A DNA stretch of 64,000 nucleotides from Channallabes apus (taxonomy: Eukaryota; Chordata; Actinopteri; Siluriformes; Clariidae). The stretch is taken from the NCBI GenBank assembly GCA_030522415.1, contig CM060118.1, positions 24,315,151 through 24,379,150 on the forward strand, read 5' to 3'. Positions 46,465-57,318 of this stretch are shown one piece after another. Position numbers and translations under genes: made by a program. The notes beneath the pieces were generated by a model. It had not been told where the DNA came from and did no database searches. It saw only the letters and a program-made list of their open reading frames with translations. Position 1 is the first letter of the stretch. Every line of letters begins with the position of its first letter.

Positions 46465-46645
46465 TAGATCATTGGTTCGATTCCGGGGTGATGCTGTAGC
46501 CTCTCCCCGTCAAGAGTCTAGAGAGAGCTGATTGGTCTCACATTGATCATGGCCTTACAGCCAGGCACGGGCGTCTGTGAGATAGCAGATAGGAATGTCC
46601 TCTGAGTGTGTTATGATTCCCTCAACGGTACGTGAGCAAACAGTT
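46465..46645 (+). mobile_element. SINE family 2, 5'-truncated copy
   Basis: Starts in the B-box region (TTGGTTCGATTCCGGGGTGA) and follows the body of the copy at 22772 (CGGGCGTCTGTGAGATAGCA, GTCCTCTGAGTGTGTTATG, CTCAACGGTACGTGAG). Confidence 0.75.
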
Positions 46646-46854
46646 TAAAAAGATATGGTCGGCTGGCGCCATGTCCTTCAAAGAAAAACATGTGATAGTC
46701 TTCGGTTCTCCCTGGCTGACTGGTAGTAGTAGTAGTAGCCTTAACGAGGACGCCCCCTAGTAATGGGGATGAGTTGGATTCAAACTAAATTAAGGAGAAA
46801 ATCGTGGGGAAAAAAACAAACAAACAAAGGATGTTCTTCACGTTTACGCTAACT

Positions 46855-47332
46855 AACTCACTCATGGTATATACTGGTTCAGTGGGACTTAGGGCATGAG
46901 GCAGGGTATGCCCTGGACAGGATGCCAATCCATCGCAGGGCACACACAAATATCCTGAACATTTACACACAACGGGCAGTTTGAAAACACAAATGAACCT
47001 AATCTGCTTGTCTTAAGAAACCAGAGTACCTGGAGGAAACCCACCAAGCATGATGAGAACAAGAAGTGGAACTACTCCTTTACATTTACTTGAGTAACTT
47101 TTTGAAAAAAATTTACTTCTATGAGTAATTTTACTGCACCATGCGTTTTACTTTTACTTAAGTAGATTTGTGAAAAAGAACGCTACTCTTACTCCGCTAT
47201 ATTCAGCTACACTCAACTGGTTATTTTTCAAACCATTTAAACTACACATTAGATATTCTTTGTTTTTGCCTCCTCACATGACTCCGTTTGACCAATCAGT
47301 CGCAATAACAATAACCACATGTAGTCAAATGA

Positions 47333-47369
<37 letters not shown>

Positions 47370-48085
47370 ACCTTGGTAGCCGTGACAGCGACGGAAAAAT
47401 GGCACGGTTAGTTTAGCTGTATTATGTAATGTTGCAATGCTAAAATATATAATTAGCAAATAAGCTAGAGGCAAAAAAATATAAGTTTCTTACATTTGTT
47501 CTACTGGACACAGTTTATGGTAAAATGAAACCCCTGTGCTAAAACCCCTTGTACACATATTCTAATGTTATTTTCAATCCGCTGAGCCATTTGGAAGGCA
47601 ACTGAATATATAGTATATATCTTACATAGGAAATAATTTACACTGTTTAAAAAAGCATATGTTACCTACAGTACAGTAGGTATTTAATACAAATGCTTTA
47701 TGTTGTGAAAAAGTGAGATTAGGAAATTTGTTTTTTATTCCTTAATTTACTATTTTCTAAAGATATTTATTTTATTACTTGGAAATGTGCATTATTTCAT
47801 CATTTTGTCTGGCTGCTCACATAATTTCTAAAATAAATAAATAAATAAATAAATAAATAAAACATTACGTACTGTAAAACGTTATGATTGAACCAGTTGC
47901 TCAGTACTTGAGTATCTTTTCACCAAATACTTTTTTACTCTTACTTATGTAATATTCTGGCTGACTACTTTTTACTTTTACTTGAGTATTTTTGGATTTT
48001 TGGATACTCTACCCACCTCTGGTGAGAACATGCATACCCCCTGAAGGTGCAAGGTGATAGTGCTAAACACTACGCCACCTTGCAG
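46855..48085 (-). mobile_element. SINE family 1 copy interrupted by a MITE
   Basis: Minus-strand copy. The distal part is 46855-47060 (GATGCCAATCCATCGCAGGG, GGAGGAAACCCACCAAGCAT) and the head is 48022-48085 (GGTGCAAGGTGATAGTGCTA). The SINE resumes after the MITE exactly where it stopped. Confidence 0.8.
47061..48021. mobile_element. hAT-like MITE (961 bp)
   Basis: Inserted in the SINE with an 8-bp target duplication (ATGAGAAC at 47053-47060, GTGAGAAC at 48022-48029, one mismatch). The ends are imperfect inverted repeats (AAGAAGTGGAACTACTCCTT and ATACTCTACCCACCTCTG), and both subterminal regions carry ACTTGAGTAA-type motifs in opposite orientation. Inside are a CA tract (47333-47364) and an AAAT tract (47829-47862) and no transposase. 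Confidence 0.75.
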
Positions 48086-49700
48086 CCGCTAACTACAGTA
48101 CCAATTTTACTAGAAAGTAACTGTGCTAAAACAAACAGCAAAGCGGAGCACAGCCACCATTATGATATTTTCATCAAATCTCTAAACGTGGTAAACAGTA
48201 TTCAATAAAATATGATGCACATGAGCAAGCAATTGAGATAGCATAGAGGAACTCACATACTGTACATCTACTCCAACTCCAAAACTCCTTCTGTCTTGAA
48301 GAACCACTATAATCCTCTCTGATAGCCACTGAAGGATTTATGTGTGTTCTGTGTAGATTGACGCTTGCTCTGCTCAGTGCATGTTATGCGCTTATAAAAT
48401 GTTTCGCCTACGCTCTGCACAAAAAAGAAAGGGGCAACAGTAGCAAATGCATCAACACTACACCCTTATTGCCTTGCCGTTCGCCCAGGCCGGTTGTTTA
48501 TCTAATAAACACAAACTCACATTGGAATGGTGGATGTGTACAACAATGCAATTTAGAAGCTTGAGTTTAAGGTGAACTTCATGTACACTCTTAACTAAAC
48601 CATTTTTCTTCATTGTATAGTGCAGTAAATCCAGACTCATGTTCATGCCAGACCATTACGCAATTAAACAAGAGTAGCTCTGTGATTTACTGTATGTTAA
48701 AGCTAGTGTTGCAGCATCCTTCACTTCTATTCTTTTTCTTTGCCCTACTAGCTATACTCTTCAGTTTTATCTTTTAATGAATGCTTTTATATTGCATAGT
48801 GCTTTTTAATCTTTTTTGTTAGTGAGCGACAGTTCTAGCATTCCTCATAGATGTAGTCGGCATTTATCATATCAAGTCATTATTTATTCATGTATTTTTA
48901 TTTTAGTTGCCGCTGTGTGCGCTAGCTCAACATGAACTCATCATGCTGACATTTGAGTTATGTTATATTATGTTGTTTATAGTATATATTTTTAGTATAG
49001 ATCATCAGCAAATAAAAGATACAAAGGAACGAGTCTCAGAGCTCATTGGTTGCAGAACTGAAGTTCTCTATCAGTTTCTCTGTATGCTGGTTTTACTGGT
49101 GCCTATTAAGGACTACAGAAATTCCACAGCAATTTTTGTGCTGAATGCCCTCAAGTTGGCTTCCCTCATGATTTCTAACAAACATACTCTTTATACACCA
49201 TGAAGATGTTTTATCTGGTGACTAATATTGTAGGTAGCTTGTTGGTTGTAGGTTCTCCTGATATTTTGCCAGACCACAGCTTAATACTCTACTCTGGCTT
49301 GATCATTAAACTGTGAAATGCACTATATGGCCAAAGCTACTGTATGTAGACTTCACCATCACCTACTGTACTGTCTATGTGAGCACTCCTAGTGGAAAGC
49401 CTTTCCAGAGGCTTTAACAGCAAAGGGCATGATCAACTCCTTGTTGATACTAATGGTTTTGTAATTCGCACATGATAGGTGTGATGTTCACATGTAAATG
49501 TACTTTTGGCCATATAGTATGTTCAGAATTTTGCTATTTTTAGTTTGTTTGCTTGTTAGCACACTGATGTACCCGAGATTTATGTCACATGTACTGGACG
49601 TTAGTATCGTTAGTATCCGAGCATTTTTATTACTCCGAGTACATGTGCACAGTATTTGACATATGTTGGATTCCAGAATTGGCATTGATGCATTACTGGG

Positions 49701-50084
49701 TGTCATGCACACTCAATCTGCGCCCGGCACTAGGACCCGGAAGTAAGACGGGCGCAAAACCAGGAAGTATAAAAGAGGTAAACAAACGATGGCTTACCGC
49801 TCAGTCATTGAGTTCGGCCCATGTCAGCTCCAGTTGTCGTTTCAGCAAACCGTGAGTACTCACATGTTGGTTCCGTTTGTCTTTTGCTATTGTGTGTGTA
49901 TTTCTAGGACGCGGGTTAAATTTGTGTTTTTCCCTTGCTCCGTTTTTGTGAGAGTCCTTAAACTAAATCGCGTGGTTATCCTGCCTGCTCGCTTCTTTCC
50001 GCGTTTGGGTTTATCCTCCACGCTACATTGGGCTAACCGCTAAAGCTACGTCTTCTGGTCACCTCAGGTTAGTCCATCTTGACA
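49701..50084 (+). repeat. E2 5' LTR
   Basis: 384 bp, TGTCATGCACACTCAA...CCATCTTGACA. It carries TATAAAAG (49768-49775) and the palindrome GTGAGTACTCAC (49852-49863) shared with E1. Confidence 0.97.
49768..49809 (+). promoter_or_regulatory. E2 promoter and self-primer sequence
   Basis: TATAAAAG (49768-49775) precedes GCTCAGTCATT (49799-49809) by 31 nt, the same spacing as in E1. The 11-mer is the exact complement of 50086-50096. Confidence 0.75.
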
Positions 50085-50085
50085 G

Positions 50086-50096
50086 AATGACTGAGC
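50086..50096 (+). promoter_or_regulatory. E2 self-priming primer-binding site
   Basis: AATGACTGAGC, one base beyond the LTR, pairs over all 11 bases with 49799-49809 and includes the gag ATG (50087-50089). Confidence 0.82.
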
Positions 50097-51136
50097 CCTC
50101 CGCGGTAAACCCAGCGGATTATGAGAGTCTCTGCGACGTTGTAGATCGGCATGCGGCGTTAATCAATCAGCTAACCGGGGATCTCGCGTCCCTCCGCCGC
50201 GAGGTCGCTGAGCTCCGGCGGGAGAATGCGAATCTCCGCGCAGCTGTTGATGACGTCACTGCTCGATCGCACGCCGCGGGGGCCGCGGCGCCGCATCCCC
50301 CCCCCCTCCCTCCTTCTGATGTTTTTCTCTCTCTACCAGAGAAGTGGAACGGCACGGACGGGAAGTGCAGCGTTTTTCTGACAGCTCTCGATCTGGTGTT
50401 TGAGTTTAATGCCACCAAGTACTCCACCGATCACCTTCGCATTGCTCTTCTCGTCTCGTTGCTAAAAGGGCAGGCAGCAGAGTGGGCCACGGCAGTTCTA
50501 CAGTCAGATACAGACACCGCCCACTCATACAATGAGTTCACCCACCAACTCAAACTCACCTTTGAACATCCAGCGGGCGAGGTGGAGACCGACACCAGAC
50601 TTTACCACCTGAGGCAGGGAGGACTGCCCGTGAGCCGCTATACGGCCGAGTTTCGCACCCTCGCCGTTCAAACAACGTGGGGCGATGCAGCGCTCCGGAC
50701 ATCCTACTACGAGGGACTGGCTTCTCGAATCAAGGACGAACTAGCCGGGCGAGAGCTTCCTGCGACCCTGGAGGGCCTGATCCAGCTCGCTCTCCGGATC
50801 GACCAGCGCCTCCTCTCTCGCCCGAGGCCAGCCCCTCGCACCCTGCCACCTGCACCTAACTTCGCCATCACCACTTCACGACCCGTACCCGCCTTCACCG
50901 CCACAACTCCACGTCCTGCAGAGTCCGCCACCTACGCCACCCCAGGACATGTCGGTTCTCCACCTCCTGCCGTGGTTGACACCGGAGCCGGGGAACCCAT
51001 GCAACTAGGACGCGCCTCCTTGACCGCTGCAGAACGGGAGAGACGCTTCCGTGAAGGGCTCTGCGCCTATTGCGGGTCAGCCTCACATCACAGAGCAACC
51101 TGTCCTTTCAGACCGGGAAATGCCCAGGCCCGGTGA
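50087..51136 (+). CDS. gag: E2 Gag polyprotein (349 aa)
   Basis: Same plan as E1 Gag: N-terminal coiled coil ([20 protein letters not shown]), Ala/Pro linker, Gypsy-type capsid ([30 protein letters not shown]) and a CCHC knuckle at residues 326-339 ([14 protein letters not shown]). The start ATG is fixed by its position inside the primer site and by the identical arrangement in E1. The stop is 15 bases after the slippery heptamer. Confidence 0.95.
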   Translation: MTEPSAVNPADYESLCDVVDRHAALINQLTGDLASLRREVAELRRENANLRAAVDDVTARSHAAGAAAPHPPPLPPSDVFLSLPEKWNGTDGKCSVFLTALDLVFEFNATKYSTDHLRIALLVSLLKGQAAEWATAVLQSDTDTAHSYNEFTHQLKLTFEHPAGEVETDTRLYHLRQGGLPVSRYTAEFRTLAVQTTWGDAALRTSYYEGLASRIKDELAGRELPATLEGLIQLALRIDQRLLSRPRPAPRTLPPAPNFAITTSRPVPAFTATTPRPAESATYATPGHVGSPPPAVVDTGAGEPMQLGRASLTAAERERRFREGLCAYCGSASHHRATCPFRPGNAQAR

Positions 51137-54100
51137 GAGGAGAGAGATACTCGCCGGGTCACCTTCATCTCTCCGCCATCACCACCAACTCCTCCCGTCT
51201 CACGGTTCAGGTACACCTCCGGGTTGGCCACAAACGAGTCCGAAGTGCTGCATTCATCGACTCCGGGGCAGCAGGTAACTTCATTGACTCCACATATGCC
51301 AAAACCCTGGGGGTAAAATTCGAGGCGTTATCCCAGCCCGTTCACATCACCTCTGTCGATGGTCGCCCCCTCTCCACCAGCCCAATAAACACCCGAACCG
51401 AACCCATCACCGTCTCCATCAACCAACACCATGAACAGCTACAATTTTTCGTCACCTCCATCTCATCACCTCCCATCATCCTTGGACATCCCTGGCTGCT
51501 CCAGCATGATCCTCTCATCTCCTGGACCCAGAACCGGATCCTCCAATGGGGCGCGACCTGCACCGAACTGTGCCTACGGGCAACGGCTGGGACGTGCTCT
51601 AGGGAGTCCGAGGCCCCCGACGTCGACACCAACGCCATCCCAGAGCCATATCGGGACCTGGCGGAGGTCTTCTGCAAGCGACGAGCGACCCATCTTCCTC
51701 CACATCGCCCCTACGACCTCGCTATTGACCTCCAACCCGGTACAGTTCCACCCCGCGGCCACCTCTACTCCCTTACACCTACAGAGACGAAGGTTATGGA
51801 GGAGTATGTGACTAACGCCCTTCGCCAAGGTACCATCAGGCCCTCCTCCTCACCTGCCGCCGCGGGGTTCTTCTTCGTGAAGAAGCGGGGCGGTGAACTT
51901 CGTCCATGTGTCGACTATCGGGGGCTAAACAATATAACTATCAAAAACCGACACCCATTGCCTCTTACCAACTCAGCCCTGGACGCCCTCTCTGGCGCCA
52001 CCATCTTTACTAAGTTGGATCTCCGGAGCGCCTACAACTTGGTGCGCATCAGAGAGGGCGATGAGTGGAAGACGGCCTTCATCACCCCTACTGGGCACTA
52101 TGAGAACCTCGTCATCCCCTTTGGACTGTGCAACGCCCCCGCCGCCTTCCAACACCTCATTAATGACATCCTTCGCGACATGCTCGGTCGGTGGGCGTTT
52201 GCTTACCTGGACGACATCCTCATCTACTCACGCACCATGGAAGAACATACCCAGCACGTCAGGGCGGTTCTAAAGAGATTACTCGCCCATCAACTGTACT
52301 GTAAGTTGGAAAAGTGCGCTTTTCACGAGCGCTCCACCACGTTCCTGGGTTTTGTCATCTCGCCCCAGGGTGTGGCCATGGACCCGCAGAAGCTAGAGGT
52401 TGTGCGTCATTGGCCCCTACCCAAGACCCTCAAGCAACTTCAACGGTTTCTCGGGTTTGCGAATTTCTATCGTCGCTTTATCCGGGACTACAGTACAGTT
52501 GCCGCCCCCCTAACCGCTCTGACCCGTCCCTCACCTCTCCCTTTTCATCTCAACCCTGCAGCTGTCTCCGCTTTTAAGTCACTTTGTCACCGCTTCACCA
52601 CGGCACCGATTCTCCTTCACCCAGATGTCAGAAAATCATTCGTTGTGGAGGTGGATGCTTCAGATGTGGGCGCTGGAGCTATCCTCTCACAACGAAGTCC
52701 AGATCAGAAACTACACCCATGTAGTTTCTTCTCCAGAAAATTTGACTCCACTCAGCAGCGATACGGGGTAGGGGACCGCGAGCTGCTGGCCATAAAGTGG
52801 GCTCTGGAGGAGTGGCGTCACTGGCTCCAGGGCGCCAGTGAGCCATTCATAGTCTGGACGGACCACCAAAACCTCATAACCATCAAGAACTTAAAACAGT
52901 TAAACCCACGGCAGGCGCGGTGGGCCTTATTTTTCGAAAATTATGATTTCCACCTCTCGTACCGCCCGGGCTCCAAGAACACAAAAGCGGACGCTCTCTC
53001 CCGACAGCTGGAGGTGGACATTCCCCGGGCGGACCCCGCGCCTGTCCTTCCCTCGTCCAGGATCATCGCCCCACTCCAACTAGACCTGGAAACGAGAGTT
53101 CGCCAGATGCAGGCTACAGAAACCGAACCGGCAGGTGTGCCACCTGGACGACTCTTTGTGCCCAAGAGGATGCGATCAGAAGTCCTCCAGTGGGGTCACT
53201 CCTCTCCCATCTCAGGACACCCGGGCACACGACGGACTCTTCAATTCCTCCAGCGAGATTTCTGGTGGCCATCCCTCGCGAAAGACGTCCAAGAGTTCGT
53301 TCAGGCATGCCCAGTGTGCGCCAGGGCCAAAAACACCAATCAACCAACCCCCGGTGAGCTGCAGCCACTCCCCGTTCCTCGACGGCCCTGGACGCACATT
53401 GCCGTTGACTTCATCACGGGCCTGCCGGCCTCCGAAGGAAAGGATACCATTCTCACCATCGTCGACCGGTTCTCTAAAGCCGTGCACCTGGTGGCTCTCG
53501 CCGGACTCCCGTCAGCCAAAGAAACAGCAGAGCTGATTTTAGAGCACGTAGTCCGTCTGCATGGGTTCCCCAAGGACATCGTCTCGGACAGAGGGCCCCA
53601 GTTCACAGCCCGGTTCTGGAAAGCCTTCTGCCGTCTGATCGACTCCACCTGCAGTCTCTCATCTGGATATCACCCACAGACTAACGGTCAGACGGAGCGG
53701 ACCAACCAACAGCTGGAGCGCTATCTGAGATGTTTCATAGCTGATCGTCAGCGCTCCTGGGCGCACTATCTCATCTGGGCTGAACTGTCACACAACCTCC
53801 ACACCTCCTCGGCCACCAACCTAAGCCCATTTGAGGTATGTTACGGTTTCCAACCTTCGATGTTCAACCACCCAGAACCGGAGGTTGATGTACCGTCCGC
53901 CCAACAGTTGGTCCGCAGATGTCGGCGGCTATGGATTGCAACCAACCGGGCCATCCAACACGCCAACGCTCGCTACACCCACCAACACCGCCGTCGACAT
54001 CCTCCGGGACGATTGTACCATGTAGGTGACAAGGTATGGCTTTCTACAAAGAACCTCCACCTTCACACCGAATCAAAAAAACTCTCGCCCAGATTTATCG

Positions 54101-54522
54101 GACCATACCGCATCACCCACAGGATTAACCCTGTCACCTACCGGCTCCAGCTGCCTGCGGCGCTCCGGATCCATCCAGTCTTCCACCTGTCCCAGTTCAA
54201 GCCCTTCATCACCTCACCAATGATTCCACCCACCCCCCCAGCTCCTCCTCCCCGGATCATCGACGGCGGTCCCGCCTACACCGTGCGCCGAATCCTCGAC
54301 TCGCGCCCTCGGGGCAGAGGTACGCAGTACCTGGTGGACTGGGAGGGCTATGGCCCCGAGGAGCGATCTTGGATCCCGGCCCGGTTCATTCTCGACCCGG
54401 AGCTAATTCGGGACTACCGTCACAGGGTATCCTCCGCCCCAGGACCGTCGGGAGCCGGTCCTGGACAGGGGGGTACTGTCATGCACACTCAATCTGCGCC
54501 CGGCACTAGGACCCGGAAGTAA
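51070..54522 (+). CDS. pol: E2 Pol polyprotein: protease, RT, RNase H, integrase, chromodomain
   Basis: The open frame is in the -1 phase to gag, with no AUG before the RT region, so expression as Gag-Pol is expected. Motifs: protease [16 protein letters not shown] at about 52204; RNase [17 protein letters not shown]; integrase HHCC finger with CPVC near 53310; D,D35E with Asp at 53587 and Glu at 53695; chromodomain [15 protein letters not shown]. The stop is inside the 3' LTR, as in E1. It appears fully intact. Confidence 0.96.
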   Translation: MRVSLTSQSNLSFQTGKCPGPVRGERYSPGHLHLSAITTNSSRLTVQVHLRVGHKRVRSAAFIDSGAAGNFIDSTYAKTLGVKFEALSQPVHITSVDGRPLSTSPINTRTEPITVSINQHHEQLQFFVTSISSPPIILGHPWLLQHDPLISWTQNRILQWGATCTELCLRATAGTCSRESEAPDVDTNAIPEPYRDLAEVFCKRRATHLPPHRPYDLAIDLQPGTVPPRGHLYSLTPTETKVMEEYVTNALRQGTIRPSSSPAAAGFFFVKKRGGELRPCVDYRGLNNITIKNRHPLPLTNSALDALSGATIFTKLDLRSAYNLVRIREGDEWKTAFITPTGHYENLVIPFGLCNAPAAFQHLINDILRDMLGRWAFAYLDDILIYSRTMEEHTQHVRAVLKRLLAHQLYCKLEKCAFHERSTTFLGFVISPQGVAMDPQKLEVVRHWPLPKTLKQLQRFLGFANFYRRFIRDYSTVAAPLTALTRPSPLPFHLNPAAVSAFKSLCHRFTTAPILLHPDVRKSFVVEVDASDVGAGAILSQRSPDQKLHPCSFFSRKFDSTQQRYGVGDRELLAIKWALEEWRHWLQGASEPFIVWTDHQNLITIKNLKQLNPRQARWALFFENYDFHLSYRPGSKNTKADALSRQLEVDIPRADPAPVLPSSRIIAPLQLDLETRVRQMQATETEPAGVPPGRLFVPKRMRSEVLQWGHSSPISGHPGTRRTLQFLQRDFWWPSLAKDVQEFVQACPVCARAKNTNQPTPGELQPLPVPRRPWTHIAVDFITGLPASEGKDTILTIVDRFSKAVHLVALAGLPSAKETAELILEHVVRLHGFPKDIVSDRGPQFTARFWKAFCRLIDSTCSLSSGYHPQTNGQTERTNQQLERYLRCFIADRQRSWAHYLIWAELSHNLHTSSATNLSPFEVCYGFQPSMFNHPEPEVDVPSAQQLVRRCRRLWIATNRAIQHANARYTHQHRRRHPPGRLYHVGDKVWLSTKNLHLHTESKKLSPRFIGPYRITHRINPVTYRLQLPAALRIHPVFHLSQFKPFITSPMIPPTPPAPPPRIIDGGPAYTVRRILDSRPRGRGTQYLVDWEGYGPEERSWIPARFILDPELIRDYRHRVSSAPGPSGAGPGQGGTVMHTQSAPGTRTRK
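51115..51121 (+). promoter_or_regulatory. E2 -1 ribosomal frameshift heptamer
   Basis: GGGAAAT in the correct gag register (G GGA AAT), at the same position relative to the gag stop as GGGAAAC in E1. Confidence 0.8.
54463..54476 (+). promoter_or_regulatory. E2 polypurine tract
   Basis: GGACAGGGGGGTAC immediately before the 3' LTR, differing from E1 by one base. Confidence 0.85.
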
Positions 54523-54860
54523 GACGGGCGCAAAACCAGGAAGTATAAAAGAGGTAAACAAACGATGGCTTACCGCTCAGTCATTGAGTTCGGCCCATGT
54601 CAGCTCCAGTTGTCGTTTCAGCAAACCGTGAGTACTCACATGTTGGTTCCGTTTGTCTTTTGCTATTGTGTGTGTATTTCTAGGACGCGGGTTAAATTTG
54701 TGTTTTTCCCTTGCTCCGTTTTTGTGAGAGTCCTTAAACTAAATCGCGTGGTTATCCTGCCTGCTCGCTTCTTTCCGCGTTTGGGTTTATCCTCCACGCT
54801 ACATTGGGCTAACCGCTAAAGCTACGTCTTCTGGTCACCTCAGGTTAGTCCATCTTGACA
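54477..54860 (+). repeat. E2 3' LTR
   Basis: 384 bp, matching 49701-50084 at every position I compared. It is followed by CTGGG. Confidence 0.97.
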
Positions 54861-56479
54861 CTGGGTTAATTACTAAAAATAACTGAAATATCAGGGAAAC
54901 AATATAAAGCTCAGCTGAGTTTACATCCCTCATCTTTACAGCTAAGAATTCAGTACTAAACAGTCAGCAATCACATCACCTGCTGTTGTGATGATGATGT
55001 GCATGAATTGCTTTAATAGTGTTCAAAGATATAATTACTTTAATAGTGTTCAAAGATATAATGACACGGAAAGATATGAAAACCTAGGATTATTGCTTAT
55101 ATATATATTTAAATCTGTTGACTGCAGAGGTGATAGAAGCTGGACACTGAATTAGCTACACTTCTCATCAACAGGTAATTTGGTAATTAATGTTAGAAAA
55201 TGGTAAGACTCCTCAATTAATGTCTACAGCAACGGAATGCTATACATTCATTTACCATTAACTTCACAAAAAATGGCAAATGAGTTTGTAAACTACACCA
55301 ACTACAGTACTGTAAACTACTAGTCGGACTGGGTAATGAAGCATGATCAGAGAGAAAAATTCTGGAAGTGTTCAGAACCAGGACTGGGTAAATTCCCAAG
55401 AGGTCCAATGACAACATTTTTGTCATCAGTTGCAAAAGAACATGAGAAAAAAAGATGAAAAAAATTCCAGCTAAATTATCCACCACAAGCGAGACTATAG
55501 AGAGCATCCAGAGTGGCTGTATCACTTGGAAAATGCACCATCTCTGGTTGCAAGCAGCGAATAGTGAGGACAGCTGAGAAGATCATTGGCGCCTTGAAGC
55601 TGAATCCGCAAAGCCACCAGCATTGTAAATGACCACACACACCCTTCACACAAACACTTCACCCGCTGGCCATCTGGAAAAAAAGTACCGAAACATTCAT
55701 GCCTTCAGACAGACTGCATAACTGTTTCCTGCTCCAAGCCATCATACCATAATTTGGTTCTGTTAGGGCTCCTGTAGCTCTGTGTTGTTTTATGTACTGT
55801 AGTACCTTGGTCCTTGGGAAACACTGTATCACGTTCACTCCATACTGTACCAGTCGTACATGGTTACTGCACTAGCAAGGATAAACCTCCTCAGCTAATA
55901 TAGACTACTGTATGTAGTTCACTTTGTAATTGAGATGAAAATTTGACAAGAGCACTTGTAACTACATTATGATGGGTTGTCTTGCGTCGAAGTAATGTAA
56001 TGCAAAGACTATCAACTTTCTGTTTTTTTGTAAATGAATTAAACTTGTATAATATTCTCATGTACTTGTTTACAAAGGAAATGTTCAAAGGTAATAACTC
56101 ACAGTCTCTCCCTCTGGATATTTGAGTTTTATGCTGAACTCTAACAAAACTTCGCTATTCTCACATGAACAGATCCAAAGCGGGTTCACTCCAGACAGCA
56201 GCTCTTCATGAAAAATGACAAGATGGCTTTAGCTGTACATTAAACAAGCATTGTGGTTGTTTTGTTAGAGAGAGCAAGCTAAGCATTGCTCAGTAAAAAG
56301 GGTCTTCAAGGCTGTTTCTTGTTTGTTTGTTGTTGTTTTTTTTGCAGTCACCCCCCATCAGGACTGATTCTCCAGGTACATGACAATAGCTTTTTTTAAA
56401 AAAAACAGCTAATGGGAAGCGAAAACATGTCCCTGCTGAATTCATAGCAAAGGCAGTGTTGCATGGGTTGAGATCTAAC

Positions 56480-56650
56480 CGGCTCTATGAGTTCAGGGAT
56501 GGAGGCACGGTATGTGACAGGGCTGCAGTCTCGTGTGTTATTGACCAGAACACAGGGCAGGAACATGGGACCCAGGTCATCTCCGTCTAATACATCCAGT
56601 GTCAGTGTTGTAGTAGCTGTGTGCCTGCTGGCTGGATATGGAGCACGATC
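56480..56650 (-). CDS. pcdh15: pcdh15 exon C (EC2 end / EC3 start)
   Basis: 171 bp, 57 codons, phase 0/0: [40 protein letters not shown] and [27 protein letters not shown] is the unusual EC2-EC3 linker of PCDH15. The two Cys (PCVLV, RDC) are also conserved there. The acceptor is CATTTTGTAG and the donor is CCG|GTTAGA. Confidence 0.96.
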
Positions 56651-57274
56651 CTACAAAATGCACAAAAACACACACAAACATTAGCTGGAGTACTTGGCAT
56701 TGCATTCACTATGTTTTCTAGGCCCCACTCACATTTTCTGATTCTACAGTATATCAACCCAATTAAGCCACTTGTGGTATTGTGTTGATAACAACCCATT
56801 TTTTCGTTGTTATAAACACAATTCACATCAAGCACATAATTCATATTTTTAAGTGAATGATTTGACTGCTGTATGCAATTAAGAGGAAGAGGTAAAACTT
56901 TGTAATGGATCTTAATGATTCTATTAGGTTGAAATATAACAGTAATTGAACATAGTTTCATTAAATGTATTGTTGTAACAATGAGAAGATCTAAGCAAGA
57001 CACATGTTTTCATGTCAGGAAAATACATTGTAGAAGATGCACGTTTTAAACTGATAATTGTAGCCATAATACCACAAAATTGTTAAAAGTTTGATAAAAT
57101 TCCATGAACAATGACAAAATTAAGTTACAGGAAAACTACATGGTTTCAGTGATGAGATCAATCCCAGCTTGTAAAATTTGCTCCTGGACAAGGTACTAGA
57201 CCTTCAGTTGATCTGTGGAGGAATCTCAATGCAATCAATTAGTTTCTTTTTTTTTTTTTAATTAACAATGAGCT

Positions 57275-57318
57275 GAGAGAGAGAGCGAGAGAGAGAGAGA
57301 GATAGAGAGAAAGAGAGC
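57275..57318. repeat. (GA)n-rich microsatellite
   Basis: GA dinucleotides with a few interruptions. Confidence 0.9.

Larger units (their letters stand above)
49701..54860 (+). mobile_element. E2: intact Ty3/Gypsy chromovirus, Tf1/sushi type (5160 bp)
   Basis: Complete element: 384-bp LTRs (49701-50084, 54477-54860), TG...CA ends, a perfect 5-bp target duplication CTGGG (49696-49700, 54861-54865), and open gag and pol in -1 phase. The LTR differs from E1 over most of its length, while gag and pol remain closely similar, so E1 and E2 are sister subfamilies. I see no difference between the two E2 LTRs. Antisense to pcdh15. Confidence 0.97.
45453..56479 (-). other. pcdh15 intron C-D (11027 bp)
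   Basis: Largest intron in the window. It contains a SINE family 2 fragment (46465-46645), SINE family 1 split by a hAT-like MITE (46855-48085) and retrotransposon E2 (49701-54860). The stretches 45460-46460, 48090-49690 and 54870-56470 show nothing that I recognise. Confidence 0.85.
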
